In this document: positions 41,476 to 49,204 of the stretch, in pieces
Layout of the letters: each line of letters opens with the position of its first letter
How positions within the stretch are numbered: the first letter of the stretch is position 1
Origin: an uncultured Oscillibacter sp.
GTDB lineage: Bacteria > Bacillota > Clostridia > Oscillospirales > Oscillospiraceae
Assembly (NCBI GenBank): GCA_910579435.1
Contig: CAJTVF010000010.1
Span: forward strand, 1-59,842
DNA length: 59,842 bases
Reading direction: 5' to 3'
The notes under the pieces: model-generated
Told to the model about the DNA's origin: nothing
What the model saw: only the letters and a program-made list of their open reading frames with translations
Database searches by the model: none
Made by a program: the position numbers and the translations under genes

Positions 41476-42705
41476 TTATGTTTCTTCCGCGGCCGCGATT
41501 CCGGCGGCCCGTCCGGTGGACCAGGCGATTTGCAGATTAAAGCCGCCGGTATAGGCGTCCACGTCGATGATCTCCCCGGCAAAATAGAGCCCCTGCACCA
41601 GCCTTGACGCCATGGAGGCCGGGTCGATCTCCCGGACCTTAACGCCTCCGGAGGTGACAATGGCGTCCGTCACCGGGCAGGGTCCGGCAATGGCCACGGG
41701 GAAATGCTTCAAAATTTGCAGCAGCCCCCGGCGCTGCTCCTTCGTGACGTCGTGGACCTTCCGCCTGGGATTGATCTCGGAGGCCCGTATGACCTCCGGG
41801 ATCAGCTTCTTGGGCAGCAGGTCGTCCAAAGCGTTGCAGAAATCCTGGTTGCGGTATTTTTCAAAATCCGACAGCAGCCTCCGGTCCAGGGCCGGCTCAT
41901 CCAGGGCGGGCTTCAAATCGATTTCCAAATGGTAAGCCCGTTCCCCAAAGCGCCGCATATGGGCGGAGGCCGACAGGACCAGCGGCCCGCTGAGGCCGAA
42001 GTGGGTGAACACCAGCTCCCCAAAATCCGCGTAAATCCTCTTGCTGTTCTCAAACACCGTCAGCCCCACGTTTCGGAGGCTCAGCCCCTGGAGAGCCTTC
42101 CCCGCGCCAAAGTCCCGCAGGGGAACCAGAGAACCCCGGAGGGGCGTCACCGTATGCCCGGCCTCCGCCGCCATGCGGTGGCCCTCGCCGGTGGAGCCGG
42201 TGGCGGGATAAGACACCCCGCCGGTGGCTAAAATCACCGCCTCCGCCGGGTAGCGCTCCGCCTCACCAAGGACGCCCCGGACCGCGCCGTCCGCGATTTC
42301 CAAGCGCTTCGCCCGGTCCCGTACCAAGCGGACCCGCAGCTTTTTCAGCCGCCGCTCCAGGGCGGCGCTGACGTCAAAGGCCCGGCCGGACACCGGAAAC
42401 ACCCGGTTTCCCCGCTCCGTCTTCAGAGGAACGCCCAGGTCCTCAAAAAAGGCCATGGAATCCTGCGCACTAAAGCGGGAGAAGGCGCTGTAAAGGAATT
42501 TCCCATTACGCGGGATATTGGTCAAAAGCTCCTCCAGCCCCGCGTTGTTCGTCAGATTGCACCGGCCTTTTCCCGTGATGTTCAGCTTTTTTCCCAGCCG
42601 TTCGTTGGGCTCCAGCAGCGTCACGGAGGCCCCCCGCTCCGCCGCGGAAATGGCCGCCATCATCCCGGCGGCCCCGCCGCCGATCACCACGATTTTCTTA
42701 CTCAT
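41476..42705 (-). CDS. HI0933/BaiN-family flavoprotein oxidoreductase
   Basis: This 409-residue NAD(P)/FAD-dependent protein has the dinucleotide motif VVIGGGAAGMMAAISAAERG at the N-terminus, the family block LGKKLNITGKGRCNLTN, ILATGGVSYPATGSTGEGHRMA in the middle, and C-terminal GLYFAGEIIDVDAYTGGFNLQIAWSTG. Relatives include BaiN of bile-acid 7-dehydroxylation, but most are of unknown function. It overlaps the RpiR regulator by 8 bp. Confidence 0.9.
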   Translation of the reverse strand: MSKKIVVIGGGAAGMMAAISAAERGASVTLLEPNERLGKKLNITGKGRCNLTNNAGLEELLTNIPRNGKFLYSAFSRFSAQDSMAFFEDLGVPLKTERGNRVFPVSGRAFDVSAALERRLKKLRVRLVRDRAKRLEIADGAVRGVLGEAERYPAEAVILATGGVSYPATGSTGEGHRMAAEAGHTVTPLRGSLVPLRDFGAGKALQGLSLRNVGLTVFENSKRIYADFGELVFTHFGLSGPLVLSASAHMRRFGERAYHLEIDLKPALDEPALDRRLLSDFEKYRNQDFCNALDDLLPKKLIPEVIRASEINPRRKVHDVTKEQRRGLLQILKHFPVAIAGPCPVTDAIVTSGGVKVREIDPASMASRLVQGLYFAGEIIDVDAYTGGFNLQIAWSTGRAAGIAAAEET

Positions 42706-43558
42706 CGTCCATCTTACCAAATACGCCGTATTCGTTCCAAATATTCTCCAGCTCCGCGAAGGTGGTGGAGACATCCGCGCCGTAGCGGTTGGACAGGGCC
42801 ACCAGCAGGGCGTTGATGAGGGACAGGGGCGCCACCATGGAATCCACAAAGGAAATCATCTCGCAGGGCGCCAGCAGCGCCGCCTGGGAGAGCTGGCACA
42901 CCGGGGACAGCTCGTTGTCCGTGATGGCGATAATCTCCGCCCCCCGGTCCCGGGCGAACTTCACGGTGTTGATGGTGACCTTGGAATACCGGGGAAAGCT
43001 GATGGCGATCAGCACGTCTCCAGGTCCCATGCGGAGCATCTGCTCGAACATCTCCCCCGCCGCGTTGGACTGGATCAGCGTCACGTTCTCCGACAGAAGG
43101 TGCATATAGAAGTGGAGATACCCCGCCACAAAGGAGGAGGACCGTACCCCCAGGATATAGACGTGGCGGCAGGACATGATCTTGTCCACCACCCGGTCGA
43201 ATTCGCTGCGGTTCGAGTGGCTGAGCATTTGGCGCAGCTTGTCGATGTCCGACTGGATCACCGCCGGCAGCACATCCTGGAACATGTCCCCCGCCGCCTG
43301 GATGCGCTGGGTGGAGGTCAGGCGGCTGCGGATCATATCCTGCAAGGCCCGCTGCATGCTGGGGTATCCGTCGTAGCCCAGCTCAGAGGCAAACCGCACC
43401 ACCGTGGATTCGCTGACCCCCGCCAGGATCCCCAGCCGGCTGGCGGTCATGAAGGCCGCCTTGTCGTAATTTTCCAGAATATAGGCGGCAATGCGCTTTT
43501 GCCCCTTGGAAAAGCCGCTCATGCCCCGCTCCAGGCTGTTCAAAATATTCTTTGCCAC
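42698..43558 (-). CDS. MurR/RpiR-family transcriptional regulator
   Basis: This 286-residue regulator has an N-terminal helix-turn-helix (KGQKRIAAYILENYDKAAFMTASRLGILAGVSESTVVRFASELGYDG) and a C-terminal SIS domain that binds sugar phosphates (about 120-250; HVYILGVRSSSFVAGYLHFYM and GDVLIAISFPRYSKVTINTVKFA). Such factors control sugar or amino-sugar genes; no such operon is adjacent, so the target is elsewhere or is its own unit. Confidence 0.93.
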   Translation of the reverse strand: MAKNILNSLERGMSGFSKGQKRIAAYILENYDKAAFMTASRLGILAGVSESTVVRFASELGYDGYPSMQRALQDMIRSRLTSTQRIQAAGDMFQDVLPAVIQSDIDKLRQMLSHSNRSEFDRVVDKIMSCRHVYILGVRSSSFVAGYLHFYMHLLSENVTLIQSNAAGEMFEQMLRMGPGDVLIAISFPRYSKVTINTVKFARDRGAEIIAITDNELSPVCQLSQAALLAPCEMISFVDSMVAPLSLINALLVALSNRYGADVSTTFAELENIWNEYGVFGKMDDE

Positions 43559-43597
43559 TTCTTCTCCCCCCGGAATTGAATTTTCCAGGAATGATCC

Positions 43598-44494
43598 TCA
43601 GCTCCTGCGCGCGGCCAGGCTGTCCGCCAGCTCCGCCAAAAAGGACGTATTCCCCAGCCAGCGGCCGGAATCCAGCGCCTCCTTGGCCCGGGCGGTGTAA
43701 TCCCGCACCAGCGCCTCGCTGGCCTCCACCCCCAGCAGGGTCACATAGGTCGCCTTTTGGTTCGCCGCGTCGGAACCGGCGGGCTTGCCCAGCTCCTCGG
43801 CGGTGGAAACCGCGTCCAGGATATCGTCCCGAATCTGAAAGGCCAGCCCCAGGTTCGTCGCGTAATTCCAGGCGGCGTCCATGCAGCTCTCGTCCACCTC
43901 CCGGCGGCCCATGGAGGCGCAGACCCCCATCATGCAGGCCGCCCGGAGCAGCGCCCCGGTCTTTTTATTGTTGATGTCCGTCAGGTCCTCCGCCGTCCGG
44001 GGCTGCCCGTTTCCCGCGGTGTCCCAATACTGCCCGCCGCACATGCCGTCCTCTCCGGCGGCCTCCGCCAGAATCTTCGCCGCCAGGGCCACGGCGCTCC
44101 TGCCGCCGTGCCGCCACTCGCCTTCGGCCGACAACACCGTCTGAAACGCCGCCGCCTGGAGGGCGTCCCCGGCCAGCGTCGCCACGCACTCGCCGAATTT
44201 CTTGTGGCTGGTGGGCATCCCCCGGCGGAGATCGTCGTTGTCCATGCAGGGCAGGTCGTCGTGGATGAGGGAATAGGTGTGAAGCATTTCCACCCCACAG
44301 GCAAAGTCAAGAGCCTCTTCCAGGGTTCCCCCCGCCGCCTCGCAGAACTTCATGGTCAAAATGGGCCGGATCCGCTTGCCTCCGGCCAGGAGGCTGTAGC
44401 GCATGGCCTCCTCCAGCCCTCCGCCGGAAAAGAAGGTCCGCAGGCGGGCCTCCACCAGCTCCCGGGCCTCCTCCAATTGCCGTTGAAACTCCAT
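43598..44494 (-). CDS. ispA: farnesyl diphosphate synthase-type polyprenyl synthetase
   Basis: This 298-residue enzyme condenses isopentenyl diphosphate with allylic diphosphates. GGKRIRPIL, the first Asp-rich motif DDLPCMDNDDLRRG and the second DDILDAVST are intact. It follows xseB at 3 bp, the xseA-xseB-ispA order conserved in Firmicutes. Confidence 0.95.
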   Translation of the reverse strand: MEFQRQLEEARELVEARLRTFFSGGGLEEAMRYSLLAGGKRIRPILTMKFCEAAGGTLEEALDFACGVEMLHTYSLIHDDLPCMDNDDLRRGMPTSHKKFGECVATLAGDALQAAAFQTVLSAEGEWRHGGRSAVALAAKILAEAAGEDGMCGGQYWDTAGNGQPRTAEDLTDINNKKTGALLRAACMMGVCASMGRREVDESCMDAAWNYATNLGLAFQIRDDILDAVSTAEELGKPAGSDAANQKATYVTLLGVEASEALVRDYTARAKEALDSGRWLGNTSFLAELADSLAARRS

Positions 44495-44497
44495 GTC

Positions 44498-44737
44498 TTA
44501 TCCCTCCTCCGTAGTCTCAAAGGGCTGCTCGACGGGTGCGCCGCCGGGGCCCTTCATCAGCTTTACCACCTGCTGTTCCGCCTGGTCCAATTGCTTGGTG
44601 CAGGCGGCAATCAGCTTCGTTCCCTCCTCAAAGAGGGCCAGAGAGTCCGCCAGCTGCACGTCCCCCTGCTCCAGGGCGGAGACGATCTCCTCCAGCCGGG
44701 CGATCTGCTGTTCAAACGTCATTTTTTTCGCGGCCAT
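44498..44737 (-). CDS. xseB: exodeoxyribonuclease VII small subunit
   Basis: This 79-residue helical protein has the XseB pattern TFEQQIARLEEIVSALEQGDVQLADSLALFEEG and forms exonuclease VII with XseA. It overlaps xseA by 19 bp. Confidence 0.95.
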   Translation of the reverse strand: MAAKKMTFEQQIARLEEIVSALEQGDVQLADSLALFEEGTKLIAACTKQLDQAEQQVVKLMKGPGGAPVEQPFETTEEG

Positions 44738-45951
44738 GCTTTGCCCTCCTTTTCAAAAGGCTCCTCCACCGTGCAGAGGAAGCCCCCTTCTCCCAGGGTC
44801 ACGGAAACCCGCTCCCCGGACTGTACGTCCCGCCAGGACCTTAAAATCTCTCCCGAGGGCCCCCGGGCCATAGCGTAGCCCCGGCCCAGGACCTTCAGGG
44901 GGCTCATGGCGTCCAGCGCCGCCCCCAGGACGGAAACCCGCTGCCGCTTCCCGGCCACCAGGCCCGCGGACAAATCCCCCAGCCGCTGCTGGACGTGGGC
45001 CAGCTCCATCCGCTTGTCCTGGACATAGGCCATCTGGTCCCGCAGGACCCGCTTTTCCGCCAGGGTCCCCAGCCGCTGCCGGAGGGCCGCCAGGCGGGCA
45101 GTCCCGCTCCGCTCCAGCCGGGAGGCCGCGCCGGTGAGCCATTGTTTCAGCGCTTCCTGGTCCGGGACGGCGATTTCCGCCGCGTTGGAGGGCGTGGAGG
45201 CCCGGGCGTCCGCCACAAAGTCGGCAATGGTCACGTCCGGCTCGTGGCCCACGGCGGAGATTACCGGCAGCTCCGAGTCATAGATTGCCCGGGCCACCCG
45301 CTCGTCGTTGAAGGCCCAGAGGTCCTCCATGGACCCGCCGCCCCGGCCGGTGATGATCACGTCCCCCACCCGCCACTTGTTGGCGTAGCGGATGGCCCCG
45401 GCGATTTCCGGCGGGGCCTCGGCCCCCTGGACCCGCACGGGCAGGAGCACCGCCTTTGCCAGGGGGTAGCGCCGCCGCAGAATGCGGATTATGTCGTGGA
45501 CCGCCGCCCCGGCGGAGGAGGTGACAATGGCAATCCGCTCCGGGTAGGGCGGCAGGGGCTTCTTATGGGCGGGGTCAAAGAGGCCCTCGGCATAGAGCTT
45601 GGCCTTGAGCTGCTCAAAGGCCACCGCCAGATCCCCCGCCCCCTCGGGGGTCAGGGAATTGCAGTAGAGCTGGTAGGCCCCGTCCCGGGGGAAGACGGTG
45701 ATCCGCCCCTGGGCGATGGCCTTCATGCCGTTTTCCGGGCGGAACCGGAGGCGGGAGGCCTGCCCCCGGAACATGACGCACCGCAGGGCCCCCTCCGGGT
45801 CCTTCAAGGTGAAATAGTGGTGGCCGGAGGGGTACATTTTATAATTGGAGAGCTCCCCCCGGACGTACACGTCCTGGAGCATGGGCTCCCCGTCCAGCAG
45901 GAGCTTGACCAGCTGGTTTACCTCGGCAACGCCGAAAATGTGCTGTTCCAT
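44719..45951 (-). CDS. xseA: exodeoxyribonuclease VII large subunit
   Basis: This 410-residue subunit degrades single-stranded DNA. The N-terminal OB fold (YVRGELSNYKMYPSGHHYFTLKD) is followed by the catalytic core with TSSAGAAVHDI, GRGGGSMEDLWAFNDE and SAVGHEPDVTIADFVADARASTPS, then a coiled-coil region. It lies 3 bp after a small XRE repressor gene, so it may be driven by the repressor's promoter. Confidence 0.96.
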   Translation of the reverse strand: MEQHIFGVAEVNQLVKLLLDGEPMLQDVYVRGELSNYKMYPSGHHYFTLKDPEGALRCVMFRGQASRLRFRPENGMKAIAQGRITVFPRDGAYQLYCNSLTPEGAGDLAVAFEQLKAKLYAEGLFDPAHKKPLPPYPERIAIVTSSAGAAVHDIIRILRRRYPLAKAVLLPVRVQGAEAPPEIAGAIRYANKWRVGDVIITGRGGGSMEDLWAFNDERVARAIYDSELPVISAVGHEPDVTIADFVADARASTPSNAAEIAVPDQEALKQWLTGAASRLERSGTARLAALRQRLGTLAEKRVLRDQMAYVQDKRMELAHVQQRLGDLSAGLVAGKRQRVSVLGAALDAMSPLKVLGRGYAMARGPSGEILRSWRDVQSGERVSVTLGEGGFLCTVEEPFEKEGKAWPRKK

Positions 45952-45954
45952 GGC

Positions 45955-46161
45955 TTACCTCTCGTCGGTGCGCCCGGCCAGGTAGTCCAGGCTCACGCCG
46001 AAATGGTCCGCCAGGGCGCAGAGATTATCAAAGCCCGGTTTTTGTTCGCCAGCTTCAAACCGCTGATACTGGCGAGGTGTAATGCCCACAGCCTCCGCTA
46101 CTTTCACCTGAGATTCGTTGGCTTCCTTTCGGAGTGCCTTTATTCTTTCGTGAATATTCAT
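45955..46161 (-). CDS. XRE-family repressor
   Basis: This 68-residue protein is a single helix-turn-helix domain (IKALRKEANESQVKVAEAVGITPRQYQRFEAGEQKPG) with nothing else. It is divergent from a DUF6809-like gene, and two palindromic operators with 30-bp centre spacing lie between them. It separates nusB from xseA, genes close together in B. subtilis, and reads straight into xseA. Confidence 0.92.
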   Translation of the reverse strand: MNIHERIKALRKEANESQVKVAEAVGITPRQYQRFEAGEQKPGFDNLCALADHFGVSLDYLAGRTDER

Positions 46162-46171
46162 ATCTTCACCC

Positions 46172-46225
46172 TTGACAACGCCTATTTAGACGTGGTATTA
46201 TTAGTCATCGACTAAATAGTCGCAA
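46172..46225. promoter_or_regulatory. divergent promoters with two XRE operators
   Basis: Plus promoter: TTGACA (46172-46177), TATTAT (46196-46201), 18-bp spacer. Minus promoter: TTGCGA (46220-46225), AATAAT (46197-46202), 17-bp spacer. The -10 boxes overlap on opposite strands. Operators CGCCTATTTAGACG (46179-46192) and CGACTAAATAGTCG (46209-46222) each occupy one promoter's spacer, with centres exactly 30 bp apart. Confidence 0.8.
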
Positions 46226-46246
46226 CAATAAAGAAAGGTGGTTTAT

Positions 46247-46507
46247 ATGTCCGACTTCATGCTCTGGCTTCACGCCAATTACATCCGGCCTCAGATTGAC
46301 GCGGTGGAAAAGGACGAATACGAATCCCATTTCCATATCGTCAAAGGAAAATTATCGCCGGCCAATCAATTAAACCTGGAACACATTCTGGAATTCACAG
46401 CCATCCAGGCGTTCCTCCTGGGCTTTCGCACCAGCGAGGGCCTGACACCCCGGACGCCCCGGCGGCATGTGGTTCCCGTCAAGAGGAACGGTCAAAACGC
46501 CGATTGA
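46247..46507 (+). CDS. small protein, DUF6809-like
   Basis: This 86-residue protein starts MSDFMLWLHANYIRPQID and continues with a helical region (LSPANQLNLEHILEFTAIQAFLLGFRTSEGL), resembling small DUF6809 proteins of Clostridia. AAAGGTGG precedes the ATG at 46247. It is divergent from the XRE gene and shares its operators; function is unknown. A strong terminator follows. Confidence 0.75.
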   Translation: MSDFMLWLHANYIRPQIDAVEKDEYESHFHIVKGKLSPANQLNLEHILEFTAIQAFLLGFRTSEGLTPRTPRRHVVPVKRNGQNAD

Positions 46508-46542
46508 AGAGGGGCGGTTCCGGGACCTCCCCCACGGGAAAA

Positions 46543-46588
46543 AGCAGAGCAGGACATGGTACGTCCCATGCCCGCTCTGCTGTTTTTT
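46543..46588 (+). terminator. terminator after the DUF6809-like gene
   Basis: AGCAGAGC (46543-46550) pairs with GCTCTGCT (46574-46581), and the stem continues inward through GGACATGG with CCATGCCC; a TGTTTTTT tail follows. Confidence 0.9.
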
Positions 46589-47036
46589 ATTCGGAGAGCT
46601 CCTGCCGGGAGAAGCTGCCCAGAATGCCGTTGATGAATTTCACCGTCTCCGGCGTTTCGTACTTTTTGGCGATTTCCACCGCCTCGTTGATGGCGGCGGC
46701 GTTGGGCACGTCCGGCATGTACAGCACCTCGTACATGGCCACCCGCATGATGGCGGAAGCCACCAGGGGGATGCGGGAGAATTTCCAGCCCTTGGCGTAC
46801 TTCTCGATATAGCCGTCCAGCTCCGCGCCGTGCTCACCGGCGCCCAGGACCAGCCGCCGGATATACGCCGCCTGTTTGGCGTTGGGGACCTCCCGGTAGA
46901 GGTCCTCCTCCTCCGCAAGCTCGGCAAAAGCCTCCGCCGTCAGCCGCTGGTCCAGCAGCTCCTGGGCGGTCCTGCCGGAAAAATTCAGTTCATAGGAGAG
47001 ATGAATGGCAATCTCCCGGGCGGTGTTCCGTACCAT
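46587..47036 (-). CDS. nusB: transcription antitermination factor NusB
   Basis: This 149-residue all-helical protein joins the rRNA antitermination complex. NTAREIAIHLSYELNFSG, the long central helices and NAAAINEAVEIAKKYETPETVKFINGILGSF are typical. It follows the Asp23-family gene by 34 bp, matching the B. subtilis yqhY-nusB order. Confidence 0.96.
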   Translation of the reverse strand: MVRNTAREIAIHLSYELNFSGRTAQELLDQRLTAEAFAELAEEEDLYREVPNAKQAAYIRRLVLGAGEHGAELDGYIEKYAKGWKFSRIPLVASAIMRVAMYEVLYMPDVPNAAAINEAVEIAKKYETPETVKFINGILGSFSRQELSE

Positions 47037-47070
47037 AGTCTGTTCGTCCTTCTATCTGTCGTTCCGGCGC

Positions 47071-47448
47071 TCAGTTCAGCGTCACGCCGCCCACGTGGAT
47101 GTTCACCGCCTCCACGGCGCAGCCGGTCATGGCCTCCACGGCGGAGGAGACGGCCTTCTGGGCGTTTCCCGCCACCTCGGGAATGGCGTGGCCGTACTGG
47201 ACGGTCAGATACAGGTCCAGGACCAGCGCCGCGCCGGTCATGTCGATCTTCACGCCCCGGACGCCCTTCTGGGCGTTTTTCCGGTTGTTCACCAGGTCGG
47301 TGACGCTTCCGCCCAGGTTCGTCATCATCCCGGACACGCCCTCCACCTCCCGGACCGCGCCCACGGCGATGGCGGCGATGACCTCCTCCGAGATGTTGAT
47401 GCTGCCGTTTTCCTCCGGCAGGGTCATATATTCCTTACTCTCGGCCAT
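47071..47448 (-). CDS. Asp23/Gls24 envelope stress family protein
   Basis: This 125-residue protein has the Asp23 pattern: GSINISEEVIAAIAVGAVREVEGVSGM and VDLYLTVQYG-like LDLYLTVQYGHAIPEVAGNAQKAVSSAVEAMTG, ending in VNIHVGGVTL. It corresponds to YqhY, linked in B. subtilis to lipid synthesis. The start MAESKEYM has AAGGAGAGG upstream. A strong promoter separates it from spoIIIAH. Confidence 0.92.
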   Translation of the reverse strand: MAESKEYMTLPEENGSINISEEVIAAIAVGAVREVEGVSGMMTNLGGSVTDLVNNRKNAQKGVRGVKIDMTGAALVLDLYLTVQYGHAIPEVAGNAQKAVSSAVEAMTGCAVEAVNIHVGGVTLN

Positions 47449-47528
47449 GCTGTACCTCTCCTTATTTTTTCCTTCGTGAAATGCCCGCCGCCCTCCGGCG
47501 GGTCTTTCCGTTAAAATCATGCTGAGTG

Positions 47529-47557
47529 ATTATACCATATCCCGCCGGAAATTACAA
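47529..47557 (-). promoter_or_regulatory. sigma-A promoter for the Asp23-family gene and nusB
   Basis: On the minus strand TTGTAA (47552-47557) and TATAAT (47529-47534) are 17 bp apart with an extended TGG, just after spoIIIAH, so these vegetative genes escape sporulation control. Confidence 0.82.
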
Positions 47558-47560
47558 CTA

Positions 47561-48172
47561 CTAATTTGCCGCCATGATCTTGATATTTCCCGCCGGGAGG
47601 CCCGTCTCCGTCATGGTGATGTCGGTGATTTTTGCCACATCCTCGGCGGTCAGGTCCCCGCTCTTGGTGGACACCACCACGCTGACGCTCTCATCCCCCA
47701 TGAAGGCCACGCAGTCCGCGTAGCCCTTGGCGGTGACCAGGTTTTCGATCTGAGCCTCCGCCAGGGTGTAGGAGGCCAGGACCTGGATGCCCTGGGACGC
47801 CTCGTTGGCAACGTTCGCGTCGGCGTTCTCCTGCTCCGCCGCCTCCTGGAGGAGGGAAATGGCGTTGTCCCGGGCCTGCTGCCGGGTGAGCCGGGCGGAG
47901 GCGAAGTAGTCCGAGCCGGTATAGATCATATCCTCGTCCGCCGGGGCCCCCGTGTCCTCCGCCGGGCTCTGTTCCCCGTCGGAATCCTGCGTTTCAGGGG
48001 ACTTCCCGTCCTCCGCGCCCTTACCGGAGACCAGCTGGGCCTCTCCCAGCAGCTTGCCTCCGGAGGCGTCCTCCACCTCCTGGCCGGTGTACATCCAGTT
48101 CAGCGCCACCGCCGAGCACACCAGCACCGCCATCACCGCCACCACGGCGTTCCGCTTCCATCTCGCGCTCAT
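47561..48172 (-). CDS. spoIIIAH: stage III sporulation protein AH
   Basis: This 203-residue mother-cell protein spans the outer forespore membrane and meets SpoIIQ through its YscJ/FliF-like domain. One N-terminal membrane helix (AVVAVMAVLVCSAVALNW), an acidic linker with Pro/Ser/Asp (about 45-85) and the domain with YFASARLTRQQARDNAISLLQEA and AEAQIENLVTAKGYADCVAFM are seen. The start has GGAGGAAAGGG upstream. It is last in the operon. Confidence 0.96.
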   Translation of the reverse strand: MSARWKRNAVVAVMAVLVCSAVALNWMYTGQEVEDASGGKLLGEAQLVSGKGAEDGKSPETQDSDGEQSPAEDTGAPADEDMIYTGSDYFASARLTRQQARDNAISLLQEAAEQENADANVANEASQGIQVLASYTLAEAQIENLVTAKGYADCVAFMGDESVSVVVSTKSGDLTAEDVAKITDITMTETGLPAGNIKIMAAN

Positions 48173-48195
48173 AGACCCTTTCCTCCTCCAAATAA

Positions 48196-48735
48196 TCACT
48201 GCCATTTTGCCACCGTGACCCGGTCGGTAGGCAGGCCGGTGAGGGCGGCCACCGCCCCCGTCACCGCCAGCCGGACCTCCGCGCTGCCGCCGCCCTGGCA
48301 CACCACCAGGGCCCCCCGGAAGGTGGGATACGTCCTCCGCACCACCACCGCCTCGTCTCCGCCGGATCCATCCAAGCGGACCGTCTCCGATTTCCGGGAG
48401 TAGTCCTCCGGCGCGGCGGTGTCCCCGCTGTAGCTGAGCTGGGTGTCCTGGGCCAGCTGCCGCTCCCCGTCGGAATCCACCGTCAGCATCACCTTTACCT
48501 GCCCCACGCCGTCCATGGCCGCCAGAATCTCCTCCATCTCCGTCTGTACCGTCTGGAGGTCCCAGCCGTCCTGGGCGGTCTGGGCGGAGGAGGGATTTTT
48601 CTGGCGGGAACGGGAATCCGCCTCCCGCTCTCCCAGCCCCGGCCACAGCAGCAGCCCCGCGCCGATCAGCGCCACCAGCGCCGCGTACTTGTACTTGTTC
48701 CATATCTTTTGCACTCCTTCAGTTTTTTCCTTCAT
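48196..48735 (-). CDS. spoIIIAG: stage III sporulation protein AG
   Basis: This 179-residue ring-forming protein of the SpoIIIA-SpoIIQ channel has one membrane helix (YAALVALIGAGLLLWPGL), a loop rich in Asp/Ser and a ring-building domain including MEEILAAMDGVGQVKVMLTVDS and RRTYPTFRGALVVCQGGGSAEVRLAVTGAVAALTGLPTDRVTV. The start overlaps the spoIIIAF end by 17 bp. Confidence 0.95.
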   Translation of the reverse strand: MKEKTEGVQKIWNKYKYAALVALIGAGLLLWPGLGEREADSRSRQKNPSSAQTAQDGWDLQTVQTEMEEILAAMDGVGQVKVMLTVDSDGERQLAQDTQLSYSGDTAAPEDYSRKSETVRLDGSGGDEAVVVRRTYPTFRGALVVCQGGGSAEVRLAVTGAVAALTGLPTDRVTVAKWQ

Positions 48736-49204
48736 GCCAAACCTGCCTCTCCGCCGGAATTCCAAGCTCCCCCGCGATCCAGTCCGCCAGGGCCCGGGAA
48801 TAGGGGCCCGTCAGGACCGCCGACGCCGGAATCGGGGTCTCCCCGTCCGGCCCCGGCTCTGTCTCCACCCGGGCCGTGATGCTCCCGAGCCCCAGCGCGT
48901 CCGCTTTGTCCGATATATATGCTGCGGTCCGCCGGGCTATGATAGCCGCCAGCTCTTCTTTTCCGGCGGCGTCCAGCTCCGCCGCCCTTGCTTCGATGGC
49001 CTCCTCATAGTCGGAGAAGTCCAGCCGCAGCCGCCCCAGGTCCGTTTTCAGCACCGGCTGAAGCAGCGCCGCCAGCAGCAGCAGCCCTCCGGTAAAGCCG
49101 GAGATCTTCCGGAGGGTCCCCTCCGGCACCAGGGTCTGGACCACCGTCAGCAGCAGCGTCACCGCCGCGATGGAGGTGAGCCAGCTCCGCACCGCCCCGA
49201 TCAT
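48719..49204 (-). CDS. spoIIIAF: stage III sporulation protein AF
   Basis: This 161-residue protein has two N-terminal membrane helices (WLTSIAAVTLLLTVVQTLV and ISGFTGGLLLLAALLQPVL) and a ring-like soluble domain. It starts at MIGAVRSWL, overlapping the spoIIIAE stop by 4 bp; the same frame stays open far upstream inside spoIIIAE by chance. Confidence 0.92.
   Translation of the reverse strand: MIGAVRSWLTSIAAVTLLLTVVQTLVPEGTLRKISGFTGGLLLLAALLQPVLKTDLGRLRLDFSDYEEAIEARAAELDAAGKEELAAIIARRTAAYISDKADALGLGSITARVETEPGPDGETPIPASAVLTGPYSRALADWIAGELGIPAERQVWHEGKN

Noticed and set aside
41476..42705. bile-acid dehydroxylation gene baiN
   Set aside because: The family is broad and none of the other bai genes is present in the window, so only the family name is used.
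47484..47502. 7-bp hairpin in the leader of the Asp23-family gene
   Set aside because: The stem is short, has no T-run and lies in GC-rich DNA; chance is likely.
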